Positions 55,487 to 64,000 of a stretch of DNA of 64,000 bases are shown here, piece after piece; the stretch's first letter is position 1; the number at the start of each line of letters is the position of its first letter. A program made the translations under genes and the position numbers. The DNA comes from Fulvivirga sediminis (GTDB lineage: Bacteria; Bacteroidota; Bacteroidia; Cytophagales; Cyclobacteriaceae). Under the pieces are notes generated by a model. That model worked only from the letters and a program-made list of their open reading frames with translations, had not been told where the DNA came from and searched no databases. Location: the NCBI RefSeq assembly GCF_016757215.1, contig NZ_JAESIY010000014.1, forward strand, positions 1-64,000. Reading direction: 5' to 3'.

Positions 55487-57508
55487 CTAATGTTCTAATT
55501 TTAATTCTTTTACCATGAGATGCTGGCGAACAAATCTCATCACATCCAATACTAATGCAACGCTTCCATCTCCCAGAATGGTAGCTCCGCTAAATTCATC
55601 CTGGCTTTCATAATGCTCTCCCAGCGGCTTCATAGCGGCCTGGTACTGACCAATAATATGATCTACGGTAATACACACCGGAAATTCTTCATAAGTAAGC
55701 TTAATGACCTGAGTAATGTCTCCTGAAAAAGCTTGGAACCCAAAACATGCCCTCGTATTTAATACCGGCAGCATACTCCCTTCAAAAACATACTTTTGGC
55801 TATCTTCTCCGTCTAATTTGGAAGTATATATTTCATAACATTTATCCACAAAATCTAATGGGATGATATATTTTGTCTCAGCAATCTCGACCAACATACC
55901 GTCTATAATAGAAAGAGTAAGTGGGAGTTTGATAGTAATAGAAGTGCCTTCATTGATTTTAGATGCAATAGTTACATCTCCTTTCAAAGCTTCTATTTTT
56001 CTCTTCACAACATCCATACCCACACCTCTACCAGAAACATCTGTAATCTCTTCGGCTGTAGAAAAGCCAGGCATAAAAACAAGCTCTAAAGCCTCTTTTT
56101 CTGTGAGCTGATCTCCTGAAATTATGAGGCCATTTTGTATAGCCTTTTTCTTAACACTTTCTGGATTAATACCTTGGCCGTCATCTCTTAACTGCACATA
56201 TACATAAGTGCCAGAATAAAAAGCACTTAACTCTAATTTCCCTACAGGTGACTTACCTTTCTTTACCCTTTCTTCACTTGTCTCAATACCATGGTCTATA
56301 CTATTTCTTATAATATGAAGAATAGGATCACTTATATTTTCGATTATTGATTTATCAAGTTCCGTTTCAGTACCAGAAGTAATGAATTGCACTTCTTTTC
56401 CCAGATCATTGCTAAGATCTCGAACCAATCTCTGAAAGCGGGTAACAAGTACCTGAATAGGCACCAGGCAGATTGAAAAAGCGTTATCCCGAAGTCTACG
56501 CGTAATCTTCTCCATATTTTCACCTAGCTCAGTGAGCTCCTCTATGCCTTTTTGCTCTGCTATCAAAGAAATCTGCGCCTGCGTAGTAACCAACTCACTG
56601 ACCAGATTCATAAGTTCATCAAGCTTATCAGAGGACACCCTAATGCTGCTCTCTGTTTTAGCTATATCTTTTTTACTTTTCTTTATAGATTTCGAACTTT
56701 CGTTCAAATGCAATTGAACAATATTTTTTACAGCGTCATATCCCAGTATATCTTCATCAAGCCTTTTTGACTCTAAAGCACTTATCAATGGCTCAAAGTC
56801 AAGCAAATCTCCACCACAGATCATTTCTACTTGCAAATCGCATTGATCTTCGGCAAAAATAAAGACATCTTTAATCTCTTCTTTAGGCAGCTCTGTTGAT
56901 ATTAGCACTTCGAACTGAGTATAGCATTTATCTGGCTCTACCTCCTTTAAAACAGGTAGCGAGGTCAAAGACGGCAATACCAAGCATTTCCCCAAGGCAG
57001 ACAGATCATCAATTAAGTATAAAGGGTTAGTTCCATTAGCGAAAATGCTTTCTTTTGGAGAAACAAGTACATAATAAGTAGCCATGGTAAGGGTGGATTC
57101 CGAGCTATCTAATTCTTCTTGCCCATTATCAACCTCACTTCTTAAGGCTTCTATTTTCAGCATTACCTCCTGATGCTTTTTCCTATTATAATCTTCAGAC
57201 AGCTGCTGATCCATAAGGGAATGCTTCAAATGATCTACAGCTTCAAAAGTCACATCAAGAATATTTCTATTGGCCTTCAGCTCGTTATTTCTTATCTGAT
57301 CATAAATAGTTTCTAAATGGTGGGTAATAGAACTGATTGTATCAAAACCAAACATACTGCCGCCCCCTTTAAGCGAATGCATAGCCCGAAATATCTCGCT
57401 AATGCATTGTTTATCTTCAAAATCATCTTCTAAACGCAACAAAGCTTGCTCGAGATCATCCATAAGCTCTTCAGCCTCTTGCAGAAATGTTTTTTGAAAC
57501 TTATCCAT
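55487..57508 (-). CDS. cheA: Chemotaxis sensor kinase CheA
   Basis: This encodes 673 residues. The HPt domain has the phospho-acceptor H44 in RAMHSLKGGGSMFGFD. A linker follows, then the dimerization domain (SSDKLDELMNLVSELVTTQAQI), the ATPase domain (NSIDHGIETSEERVKKGK, DDGQGINPES, VSGRGVGMDVV, EGTSITIKLPLTLSIID) and a C-terminal CheW-like domain ending FVRQHLMVKELKLEH. It phosphorylates CheY and CheB. No separate CheW gene is nearby. It lies 3 bp after the CheY gene. Full length with complete catalytic motifs. Confidence 0.95.
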   Translation of the reverse strand: MDKFQKTFLQEAEELMDDLEQALLRLEDDFEDKQCISEIFRAMHSLKGGGSMFGFDTISSITHHLETIYDQIRNNELKANRNILDVTFEAVDHLKHSLMDQQLSEDYNRKKHQEVMLKIEALRSEVDNGQEELDSSESTLTMATYYVLVSPKESIFANGTNPLYLIDDLSALGKCLVLPSLTSLPVLKEVEPDKCYTQFEVLISTELPKEEIKDVFIFAEDQCDLQVEMICGGDLLDFEPLISALESKRLDEDILGYDAVKNIVQLHLNESSKSIKKSKKDIAKTESSIRVSSDKLDELMNLVSELVTTQAQISLIAEQKGIEELTELGENMEKITRRLRDNAFSICLVPIQVLVTRFQRLVRDLSNDLGKEVQFITSGTETELDKSIIENISDPILHIIRNSIDHGIETSEERVKKGKSPVGKLELSAFYSGTYVYVQLRDDGQGINPESVKKKAIQNGLIISGDQLTEKEALELVFMPGFSTAEEITDVSGRGVGMDVVKRKIEALKGDVTIASKINEGTSITIKLPLTLSIIDGMLVEIAETKYIIPLDFVDKCYEIYTSKLDGEDSQKYVFEGSMLPVLNTRACFGFQAFSGDITQVIKLTYEEFPVCITVDHIIGQYQAAMKPLGEHYESQDEFSGATILGDGSVALVLDVMRFVRQHLMVKELKLEH

Positions 57509-57511
57509 AGC

Positions 57512-57880
57512 TTAGCGTATTACTTTTTTCACTATAGCTATCAGTTTTTCTCGAACAAATGGTTTCACAATCCAGCCGGTAGCCCCCACTTCTTTAGCTT
57601 TTTCCTTCTTTATAGCCTGAGATTCTGTGGTTAACAAAAGTATGGGTACGGTGCTATATTTTTCATTCGCTCTCACATTTTTAATAAAGTCAATACCATC
57701 TAAATTCGGCATATTTAAATCAGTAATTATTAAATCTACCGGCCTACTGGTATTCAGTTTATAGGTCGCATCTTCCCCGTCAAAACTTTTAATCACTGTG
57801 TAACCAGCATTTTCAAGTGTCATTTCTACCAGATCTCTGATGCTTTCGGAATCATCTACAATCAAAACTGTTTTACTCAT
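57512..57880 (-). CDS. cheY: CheY-like response regulator
   Basis: This encodes 122 residues, a single receiver domain. Phosphorylation site D54 in IITDLNMPNLDG; acidic pair VDDSES; conserved Thr in LLLTTES and Lys in IVKPFVREKL. It is the output of CheA. It lies 3 bp before cheA and 22 bp after the STAS gene. In a gliding Bacteroidota without flagella the target is probably not a flagellar switch; it may act on gliding or another output. Confidence 0.93.
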   Translation of the reverse strand: MSKTVLIVDDSESIRDLVEMTLENAGYTVIKSFDGEDATYKLNTSRPVDLIITDLNMPNLDGIDFIKNVRANEKYSTVPILLLTTESQAIKKEKAKEVGATGWIVKPFVREKLIAIVKKVIR

Positions 57881-57902
57881 GAATGTATCTATAGTTTATT
57901 CT

Positions 57903-58205
57903 TTAAATGAATAGAGAAGAAAAACCAGTATTCTCAATTAGTTGCCGTTCGGTATCTTCCAAATTAGCCTCCATATGAAAATTAATATTAGAAGACTGAC
58001 AAGACTTTTTAAAAGCCCATATCATTTGTATTGCGCACAAATCCAACCCTTCCGGCCGCTCCAATACAAGCTCCACATTTTTTTGATAAATGGGCAATTC
58101 TGCTAATATTCTCCTTATATCATCTCCAAATCTTAATGTAAGTTCTCCTTGTATTTTAACGATAAGACTTTCATCCTCTTCAAAAACCTGCACTTGTGGC
58201 TTCAT
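57903..58205 (-). CDS. STAS-like small protein of the chemosensory operon
   Basis: This encodes 100 residues with the strand-helix layout of a STAS domain (VKIQGELTLRFGDDIRRILAEL, VELVLERPEGLDLCAIQMIWAFKKSC). The usual D-S/T-S-G phosphorylation site reads GLDLCAIQM, without an obvious Ser, so it may be a non-phosphorylated variant. It lies between the unknown first gene (4 bp) and cheY (22 bp). It may tune CheA or carry the signal onward. Confidence 0.7.
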   Translation of the reverse strand: MKPQVQVFEEDESLIVKIQGELTLRFGDDIRRILAELPIYQKNVELVLERPEGLDLCAIQMIWAFKKSCQSSNINFHMEANLEDTERQLIENTGFSSLFI

Positions 58206-58209
58206 AATG

Positions 58210-58857
58210 CTAAAAAAAATCCGGAGTAGAAGCCTTATCTATTCCATTCTTCAAAGAAGCTACAATCTCCTCTGTGGTAACGGCACTATTGTCAAGATAC
58301 ATATCCAGAACTAATCTCTCAGACACAGTTGAATATAACTTATATAGCATATCTCTTTCCTCTTGTATATTTAAAAATTGGTACTTATGACAGTGATCAC
58401 AAATAATGTCTAAATTTTCCGTCAGGTTCTTGCTGTACATAGTTACTAATTCTATAAACTCCTGGCGAATGGTAAAAGAAGGGTTTATTTTCTCTAGCAT
58501 ACGATTAATGCTCTTCAATTTTTGAATCAAACTCATTACGGCCACTTCCACCTGTAATTTACTGAGACCAAATACGGACCAGTCTTTACCAGCACAGTGT
58601 TCATCAATTAGAACAGGGCTTTCCAGGTCTATTCTAGAGTGAATCTGCCTTATATGCTCTACCTTCTGGGTTAATAAATCCAAATATTGTAGCTCTTCCG
58701 CTATTCGAAAAATCAAGCAATTATGTTTCTCTTCTCCTCCAAGCATAGAAATATGAATTTTAACATAATTGCACACATATAGGAATTCAGAGCTGGTAAC
58801 CGTCAACAAATCATTTAGAATAAGGTCTATTTTGCCTAGATGACATCGTACATTCAT
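58210..58857 (-). CDS. Unknown helical protein, first gene of chemosensory operon
   Basis: This encodes 215 residues, mostly alpha-helical and soluble. Features: MSLIQKLKSINRMLEKINPSF in the middle and a Cys-containing DIICDHCHKYQFL. I do not recognise a family. It starts the che operon, followed by the STAS gene after 4 bp. A CheZ-like phosphatase or scaffold role is conceivable, but nothing in the sequence proves it. A TATTTTTG box (58902-58895, minus) lies 37 bases before its ATG. Confidence 0.6.
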   Translation of the reverse strand: MNVRCHLGKIDLILNDLLTVTSSEFLYVCNYVKIHISMLGGEEKHNCLIFRIAEELQYLDLLTQKVEHIRQIHSRIDLESPVLIDEHCAGKDWSVFGLSKLQVEVAVMSLIQKLKSINRMLEKINPSFTIRQEFIELVTMYSKNLTENLDIICDHCHKYQFLNIQEERDMLYKLYSTVSERLVLDMYLDNSAVTTEEIVASLKNGIDKASTPDFF

Positions 58858-58894
58858 TTCTTTCTATCTCTTACCCGTTAAACATGTCAAAAAT

Positions 58895-58902
58895 CAAAAA
58901 TA
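58895..58902 (-). promoter_or_regulatory. Candidate che operon promoter (-7 box)
   Basis: TATTTTTG on the minus strand matches TAnnTTTG and lies 37 bases before the first che-operon ATG. The upstream box is not convincing, so this is tentative. Confidence 0.3.
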
Positions 58903-59377
58903 GGTGCTGATGAAAGGCAATGCTGAAAACGCCTTGTAGTTTATTGATGTAATACCATATTTAGGCACATACACAATAGGAGGCAAAGAAAAATCAGCAA
59001 ATAGATTATTGCAATTAGGTTAGCAGTAGATTAAAGGCAGTTGGAACCTGTCATAACATTACTTCAGCCTACTTATATCAAAGGATAATTCTATATGCAG
59101 GTAGTATATTCACCCATTTAATCACCTCAGATTACATAGCTTGTGTTATTATTTCACTAACACCTTATTTTAATATTAATATACTAAATCTTTCCGAGGT
59201 AAACGTCATCAGCTACATTTTTATCTTTTTATTAATTTTTAATATCAGTGGTACGTCTTGACAGTATAAAAACTTTATTTTAATGCCAATAGCTGATTTA
59301 CTGGAAGGGTAGAAAATTTGCTTTAAGAAGAGCTAATAACTTAAAAAAATCAAATCAAGGCGTGATCTTAGTGCAAT

Positions 59378-59411
59378 AAAAAAGGCTGTCTAAATTTTTA
59401 GACAGCCCTTT
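59378..59411 (-). terminator. Terminator of the pentose phosphate operon
   Basis: GGCTGTCTAAA (59384-59394) pairs with TTTAGACAGCC (59397-59407); on the minus strand it ends in a U-rich run. It lies a few bases past the pgl stop. Confidence 0.9.
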
Positions 59412-59414
59412 TGC

Positions 59415-60137
59415 TTAATGTTTTATCTGCTTCGCTGCAGGCTCATCCAAGTACCAGACCAAGTTCCCTTGCTCAGTGTTGATAAGCTGCGAAGGATACT
59501 CTGAAGGTCTATAATCTCCCTCAATTACCGACTTTAAGGTTTCAGCTTTACCTTCTCCAAATGCTCCAAAGAAAATATTTCTGGCCTTATTAATAAAGGG
59601 GGCCGTTAAGGTTATGCGATCGGATTTTAGCTCTGCATTATACCCTGTATCTACCCACTTATCTTTTTCATTAATTACCTCTGTGCCAGGGAAAATTGAA
59701 GCTGTATGTCCATCTCCTCCCATTCCTAACAGAATTAGATCAAAAGCAGGGTCTTCATTTTTAAAATGCTGCTTCAAAATACGTTCATACTCCTGAGCTC
59801 CTTCAGAAGGATTACTTCTCCCATCCATCCTAAAGGTATTATCTTTAGGCAAGGGCACTTTATCTAACAATAAATCAAAGGCCATTTTTGCATTATTGTC
59901 CTCATGATCAAACGGCACACACCTTTCATCACCCCAGAAAACAAATGTTTTATCCCATGGAATCTGATCTACGAGCGGCTTCTCTGCAAGAAGCTTATAA
60001 AGCACCTTGGGTGAGCTACCCCCGGTTAATGACACATTAAACCGACCTCTTTCCTTTATCGATTGATTAGCAATATTTTTAAATTCTTCAGCCATTGCTT
60101 CGCTGGCCTCTTGTTGAGAATTATATACTTTAATCAT
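59415..60137 (-). CDS. pgl: 6-phosphogluconolactonase
   Basis: This encodes 240 residues from MIKVYNSQQEASEAMAEEF; a start at 60176 would overlap the zwf tail and lacks family support. Motifs: NVSLTGGSSPKVLYKLL, FWGDERCVPFDHEDNNAKMAF, and LGMGGDGHTASIFPGTE. It hydrolyses 6-phosphogluconolactone to 6-phosphogluconate, the second step of the oxidative pentose phosphate pathway, in the cytoplasm. It directly follows zwf (13 bp) and ends at a strong terminator. Confidence 0.95.
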   Translation of the reverse strand: MIKVYNSQQEASEAMAEEFKNIANQSIKERGRFNVSLTGGSSPKVLYKLLAEKPLVDQIPWDKTFVFWGDERCVPFDHEDNNAKMAFDLLLDKVPLPKDNTFRMDGRSNPSEGAQEYERILKQHFKNEDPAFDLILLGMGGDGHTASIFPGTEVINEKDKWVDTGYNAELKSDRITLTAPFINKARNIFFGAFGEGKAETLKSVIEGDYRPSEYPSQLINTEQGNLVWYLDEPAAKQIKH

Positions 60138-60150
60138 AAAATCACTTCTT

Positions 60151-61656
60151 TTAGACATTGAGCCACGAGCGTCCATCTCTTTCTAATAGATCATCAGCCT
60201 TTTGAGGGCCCCAAGATCCTGCTGCATAATTAGGGAATTCTTTTTCTTTGTTATTTTCCCAATAGTTCAAAATAGGCATCACTATTTTCCAAGCTGCCTC
60301 CACCTGATCAGCTCGCATGAAGAGAGTAGAGTCTCCCTGCATCACATCTAGCAACAGCGTCTCATAAGCCTCTGGTGTCGCTTCGGTAAAAGCATCGTCA
60401 TAGTCGAAAGTCATTCCTACCTTGTTCAAAGACATCTTTAATCCTGGCTTCTTAGCCTGCATACATAATTTAACACCCATAGAAGGTTGTATATTTATAG
60501 TAAGCAAGTTAGGCAAATTAGTTGTAGCCTCACTAGGGAAAAGCTTGTGTGATACAGGCTTAAACTGGATAGTGATAGAAGTATTCTTTTCAGGCATGCT
60601 TTTACCCGTTCTCAGGTAGAAAGGCACATCTTTCCATCTCCAGTTATCAAGGTATACTTTCATGGCCGCATAGGTCTCAGTATTAGACTCCTCTGCTGTT
60701 CCTTTGGCATCACGATAACCTTCTATTGTTTCTCCCTCTACCACACCTTCAAAGTACTGACCTCTTACGGTATCTTCCTGCACTTTTTCATCAGTAGAGA
60801 AAGGTCTTACAGAATGCAGCACATCTACTTTTCTGTTTTGGATTTCATCCGCCTCATACGTAATTGGGGGTTCCATAGCTACCATACAAAGCAACTGAAG
60901 CAGGTGATTCTGGATCATATCTCTAAGAGCACCAGATTTATCATAGTAGTTACCTCTATGCTCTACCCCTACGGTTTCAGCTACCGTTATCTGCACACTA
61001 TCAATGTAATTCCGGTTCCAAAGAGGTTCAAATATGGTGTTCGCAAAACGGAAAGCCATAATATTTTGAACCGTCTCTTTACCTAAATAGTGATCTATTC
61101 TGTAAATCTGACTTTCTTTAAAGTGCTCACGCAACTTCTTATTTAAATGCTCTGCAGAATCGTAGTCACGTCCGAAAGGCTTTTCTACTACTATTCGGCT
61201 ATTTTCAATGCTATTAGCTATTCCTGAAGTATTAATATTTTGAGCAATGGGCTCTATAAACTGAGGAGATACCGAAAGATAGAATATTCTATTGGCCTTA
61301 GTACCCCATTTTTCGTCATAGGCATCTAACTCTTCTGCTAGTCCTTTATAAGATTCAGGATTAGTAAAGTCAGCCTTATAATAGGTAATACTGGAAGAAA
61401 GCCTCTCCCAGTCTCCATTGCCTCTAAAATCTCTTCTTGAATACTTACTCACTCCATCCTTCAGAATCTCTCTAAGATCATCTGTAGTCCTATCATGGTG
61501 ACTAACACCAATCATAGCAAAATTATCAGGCAACCAAGAGTCAAGCATCAAGTTATATAATGCAGGCACTAGTTTCCTTTGGCTCAAATCTCCAGACGCA
61601 CCGAAAATCACTAACACTGTAGAGCCAGGTTTTTTTGTGGATTCAATCATGTTCAC
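60151..61656 (-). CDS. zwf: Glucose-6-phosphate dehydrogenase
   Basis: This encodes 501 residues. NADP-binding GASGDLSQRKLVPALYNL, catalytic RIDHYLGKETVQN, and the substrate region YYDKSGALRDMIQNHLLQLL are present. It converts glucose-6-phosphate to 6-phosphogluconolactone with NADP+, the entry step of the pentose phosphate pathway. It lies between gnd (35 bp) and pgl (13 bp), so the three enzymes act in sequence from one message. Full length; an alternative start two codons later (MIESTKK) is possible. Confidence 0.96.
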   Translation of the reverse strand: MNMIESTKKPGSTVLVIFGASGDLSQRKLVPALYNLMLDSWLPDNFAMIGVSHHDRTTDDLREILKDGVSKYSRRDFRGNGDWERLSSSITYYKADFTNPESYKGLAEELDAYDEKWGTKANRIFYLSVSPQFIEPIAQNINTSGIANSIENSRIVVEKPFGRDYDSAEHLNKKLREHFKESQIYRIDHYLGKETVQNIMAFRFANTIFEPLWNRNYIDSVQITVAETVGVEHRGNYYDKSGALRDMIQNHLLQLLCMVAMEPPITYEADEIQNRKVDVLHSVRPFSTDEKVQEDTVRGQYFEGVVEGETIEGYRDAKGTAEESNTETYAAMKVYLDNWRWKDVPFYLRTGKSMPEKNTSITIQFKPVSHKLFPSEATTNLPNLLTINIQPSMGVKLCMQAKKPGLKMSLNKVGMTFDYDDAFTEATPEAYETLLLDVMQGDSTLFMRADQVEAAWKIVMPILNYWENNKEKEFPNYAAGSWGPQKADDLLERDGRSWLNV

Positions 61657-61691
61657 AATGAAGAATATTTATATAATGTTAATATCAAAAT

Positions 61692-63101
61692 TTATTTCCA
61701 GATGGTATGAAATACACCCTCTTCACCTATTCTCTCATAAGTATGAGCACCAAAGAAATCTCTCTGAGCTTGAATAAGGTTAAGAGGCAGCCATCCGCTT
61801 CTATACAAATCAAAATATGAAAGCGATGCCATAGTAGCAGACATAGGTATGCTTGCGTCTACTCCCATTTTCACACAATCTCTAATATCACTTTGGTAAG
61901 CATTTAACTTTTTAGCAAGGTCATCATTAACCATTATATTTTTAAGAGAAGCATCAGCTTCAAAAGCCTTACGAAAATCTTCTAACATGGCTGCACGAAT
62001 AATACATCCTCCCCTCCATATTTTAGCCACTTCAGCTATCTTCACCTCGTAGTTGTATTCATCACTAGCCTTTTTAATCATAGCAAAACCCTGAGCATAG
62101 GCTGTTATAAATGCAAACTTCAGTGCATTTTCCACCTTACCTATCACTTCTTCTTTACTTGCATCAAGCTTATATTCTTTAGCAGGGAATATTTCTCCGG
62201 CAGCTTCTCTTTCTTCTTTTATGGCTGAAATATCTCTGGCCACCACTGCTAGATCTATGGTAGGCGCGGGTACCTGTAAGTCCATAGCATTTTGAGAAGT
62301 CCACTTTCCTGTTCCTTTTGATCTTGCTCTATCAAGTATCTTGTTAAGAATCAATGTTTCTCCATCCTCATCTTTCTTGGCAAAAATCTCAGAAGTAATC
62401 TCTATTAGGAAAGAGTTAAGCTCTCCTTTATTCCATTCTGTGAAAACATTTTTCAGCTCCTCATCAGAAAGCCCTGCGCCAGATTTCAGCAAATGGTAAG
62501 CCTCAGAAATCAACTGCATTAAGGCATACTCTATACCATTGTGAACCATTTTTACGTAGTTTCCAGCGCTTCGATGACCTATAAAAGTCACGCATGGTTC
62601 TCCGTTAACTTTAGCTGCTGCTGCTTCTAAAATGGGCTTAATAAAATCATAAGAAGCGGCACTGCCACCAGGCATAATACTTGGTCCTCTACGAGCTCCT
62701 TCTTCACCTCCAGAAATACCTACGCCCATGTAATGAATGCCCTTCTCTGTAAGTGCATCATATCTCCTATTCGTATCAGGAAAGTATGAGTTACCTCCAT
62801 CCATAAGCAAATCTCCTTTTGACAAAAAAGGAGTTAGCTCAGCGATAACAGAATCTACTGGCGCACCAGCAGGCACCAACATCATAATTTTTCTAGGTGA
62901 TTTTAATGAAGAAATAAATTCTTCTGCTGAGGTGGTAGCCTTTACATGATCCTTATCGGCTTCTTCCGTCAATGAAGCTACCTTTTCTGTATCTTTATCA
63001 AGACCTATTACACTGTAACCACTATCAGCTATATTTAATAATAAGTTTCTTCCCATTACTCCAAGACCTACCATCCCGAAGTCGTAACCTGTATTACTCA
63101 T
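61692..63101 (-). CDS. gnd: 6-phosphogluconate dehydrogenase
   Basis: This encodes 469 residues. N-terminal dinucleotide fold GLGVMGRNLLLNI; catalytic Lys region HNGIEYALMQLI with GGEEGARRGPSIMPGG; late motif QRDFFGAHTYERI. It oxidises and decarboxylates 6-phosphogluconate to ribulose-5-phosphate. Its start overlaps the rpiB stop by 4 bp, so it is translationally coupled; zwf follows. Typical decarboxylating Gnd length. Confidence 0.96.
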   Translation of the reverse strand: MSNTGYDFGMVGLGVMGRNLLLNIADSGYSVIGLDKDTEKVASLTEEADKDHVKATTSAEEFISSLKSPRKIMMLVPAGAPVDSVIAELTPFLSKGDLLMDGGNSYFPDTNRRYDALTEKGIHYMGVGISGGEEGARRGPSIMPGGSAASYDFIKPILEAAAAKVNGEPCVTFIGHRSAGNYVKMVHNGIEYALMQLISEAYHLLKSGAGLSDEELKNVFTEWNKGELNSFLIEITSEIFAKKDEDGETLILNKILDRARSKGTGKWTSQNAMDLQVPAPTIDLAVVARDISAIKEEREAAGEIFPAKEYKLDASKEEVIGKVENALKFAFITAYAQGFAMIKKASDEYNYEVKIAEVAKIWRGGCIIRAAMLEDFRKAFEADASLKNIMVNDDLAKKLNAYQSDIRDCVKMGVDASIPMSATMASLSYFDLYRSGWLPLNLIQAQRDFFGAHTYERIGEEGVFHTIWK

Positions 63102-63562
63102 TTCTTTAAGTATTTTTCTTCTGTTTGAATTAATTTTTGTAATCTTCTCTCGAACCTTCCTTCGCCAATGTAACTGGCACCTAAAAAGGCGTTGATAATC
63201 TCCATTACTAAAGCAGAGCCAATAACTCTACCACCTAGACAAAGTACATTCATATCGTCATGCTCCACGCCCTGATGGGCAGAATATGTTTCCGTGATTA
63301 GGGCCGCCCTTACACCGGGTAGCTTGTTAGCAATGATAGAGGCTCCAACACCACTACCACAAATGGCTATTCCTTTATCTACTGTTCCTGCTGAAACAGC
63401 CTCAGCTAAAGGCAATATTCTGTCAGGATAATCATCATTATTATCCAAAGCATCTGCCCCAAAATCTTGAATTGTATATTTGTTGGTGATATCTAGGTTA
63501 GAGGTAATCAGTTTCTTCAGTTCAAAGCCGCCGTGATCGGCTGCTATTCCAATTTTAAGCAT
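63098..63562 (-). CDS. rpiB: Ribose-5-phosphate isomerase B
   Basis: This encodes 154 residues from MLKIGIAADHGGFELK; the frame extends 13 codons further to 63601, but those codons do not look like the family. Motifs: AADHGG, CGSGVGASIIANK with the catalytic Cys, and NVLCLGGRVIGSALVMEII. It interconverts ribose-5-phosphate and ribulose-5-phosphate. It is the first gene of the rpiB-gnd-zwf-pgl operon. Confidence 0.94.
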   Translation of the reverse strand: MLKIGIAADHGGFELKKLITSNLDITNKYTIQDFGADALDNNDDYPDRILPLAEAVSAGTVDKGIAICGSGVGASIIANKLPGVRAALITETYSAHQGVEHDDMNVLCLGGRVIGSALVMEIINAFLGASYIGEGRFERRLQKLIQTEEKYLKK

Positions 63563-63877
63563 AGCAAAAGTTAGTTCGTTGCTAATTATTATACTCCTCA
63601 AAGTAAAAAAAGGTTTTAAAATAAGTAATACACTTCTATTAATTATTTCAATAAGAAAAAGATTCTATAAATCAGATTTAATAATTTGAAATACTACAAA
63701 AGCATTTTACTTAGTGCGCATTCACTTGCAGCAAGCGTGATTTAAAATCCAAATTAATTTTATTAACCGCTCTTTTTCAATAGGTTACGATGTATTACAT
63801 AAAGAATGAATAAATATTTCGACCTAAGGTTGTATGGATATGTGTTTATTTATAGATTTGCACTCCTAAAACAATAA

Positions 63878-63948
63878 GGCGCTGTGGCCGAGTGGCTAGG
63901 CAGAGGTCTGCAAAACCTTGTACAGCGGTTCGAATCCGCTCAGCGCCT
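63878..63948 (+). tRNA. tRNA-Cys (anticodon GCA)
   Basis: 71 nt without CCA. Acceptor GGCGCTG pairs with CAGCGCC; discriminator T (U73), typical of tRNA-Cys. The anticodon stem (GAGGT/ACCTT with one G-U) holds loop CTGCAAA, giving GCA. T-arm GTTCGAATC is standard. Confidence 0.95.
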
Positions 63949-63959
63949 CAAGTAATTTT

Positions 63960-63990
63960 AAAAAGCCTCTGATTATCAGGGGCTTTATTT
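63960..63990 (+). terminator. Terminator of tRNA-Cys
   Basis: A hairpin AAGCCTCTGA/TCAGGGGCTT (one G-U) with a short loop, followed by ATTTTTTT. It lies about 13 bases past the tRNA. Confidence 0.85.
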
Positions 63991-64000
63991 TTTTATAATC

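Larger units (their letters stand above)
58858..59414. other. Intergenic region between che operon and pgl, 557 bp
   Basis: It contains the probable che operon promoter at its left end and the pgl terminator at its right end. Between them it is AT-rich with no gene, repeat or RNA that I can support. Confidence 0.5.

Overview
The window comes from a Bacteroidota chromosome, most likely a gliding-type marine member of the Cytophagales (Fulvivirga/Marivirga-like; the genus is a guess). The evidence is moderate-to-low GC, type IX secretion (T9SS) sorting domains, PorP/SprF and SprB-type proteins, Bacteroidota promoter boxes (TTTG / TAnnTTTG), a Bat-type VWA/TPR pair and mostly absent Shine-Dalgarno sites.

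Layout. (1) 1138-23668, minus strand: a very tightly spaced nine-gene transcription unit of about 22.5 kb. In transcription order it encodes an SprB-repeat surface protein with a type A sorting tail, an FG-GAP protein with a gliding-type (B) tail, a PorP/SprF-OmpA fusion, an outer-membrane barrel, a lipoprotein, a 1504-residue exported protein, a fibronectin-rich protein, and a 1645-residue protein with a metallopeptidase motif and a C-terminal nucleotidyltransferase module. A 118-residue probable immunity gene sits 3 bp after it. I read this as a surface-displayed polymorphic toxin locus attached to T9SS parts. A HEAT-like exported protein lies beyond it. (2) 23669-25400: gene-poor DNA with hairpins, a palindrome, a gene remnant and short repeats. 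(3) 25411-35660: an acquired island. It holds a five-gene operon (MmeI/Pgl-like adenine methyltransferase, DEAD/DEAH helicase, GIY-YIG nuclease, small unknown, PLD nuclease), a serine recombinase and a tyrosine integrase next to tRNA-Pro/tRNA-Ser. The operon resembles a restriction or anti-phage system but matches no standard arrangement I know.

(4) 36405-47367: housekeeping genes, mostly plus strand: BatB/BatC-like proteins, thiolase, a MORN/YwqK protein, PurC, a STAS protein, RNase Z, a queuosine-precursor transporter, an unknown conserved protein (minus strand) and a sodium-dependent transporter. (5) 47529-52203, minus: two glycosyltransferases and an acyl-CoA ligase; one glycosyltransferase start is preceded by a hairpin that buries a Shine-Dalgarno sequence. 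(6) 53073-58857, minus: a chemosensory operon (unknown, STAS, CheY, CheA, a histidine-kinase-like protein lacking its phospho-accepting His, CheD, CheB) with no CheW, CheR or receptor gene in view. (7) 59415-63562, minus: a pentose phosphate operon (rpiB, gnd, zwf, pgl) ending in a clear terminator. tRNA-Cys closes the window.

The genes work in three groups. Surface/T9SS and toxin genes face competitors, the island probably faces phage, and the remaining genes are core metabolism and signalling. All calls come from reading the sequence; no database search was run.
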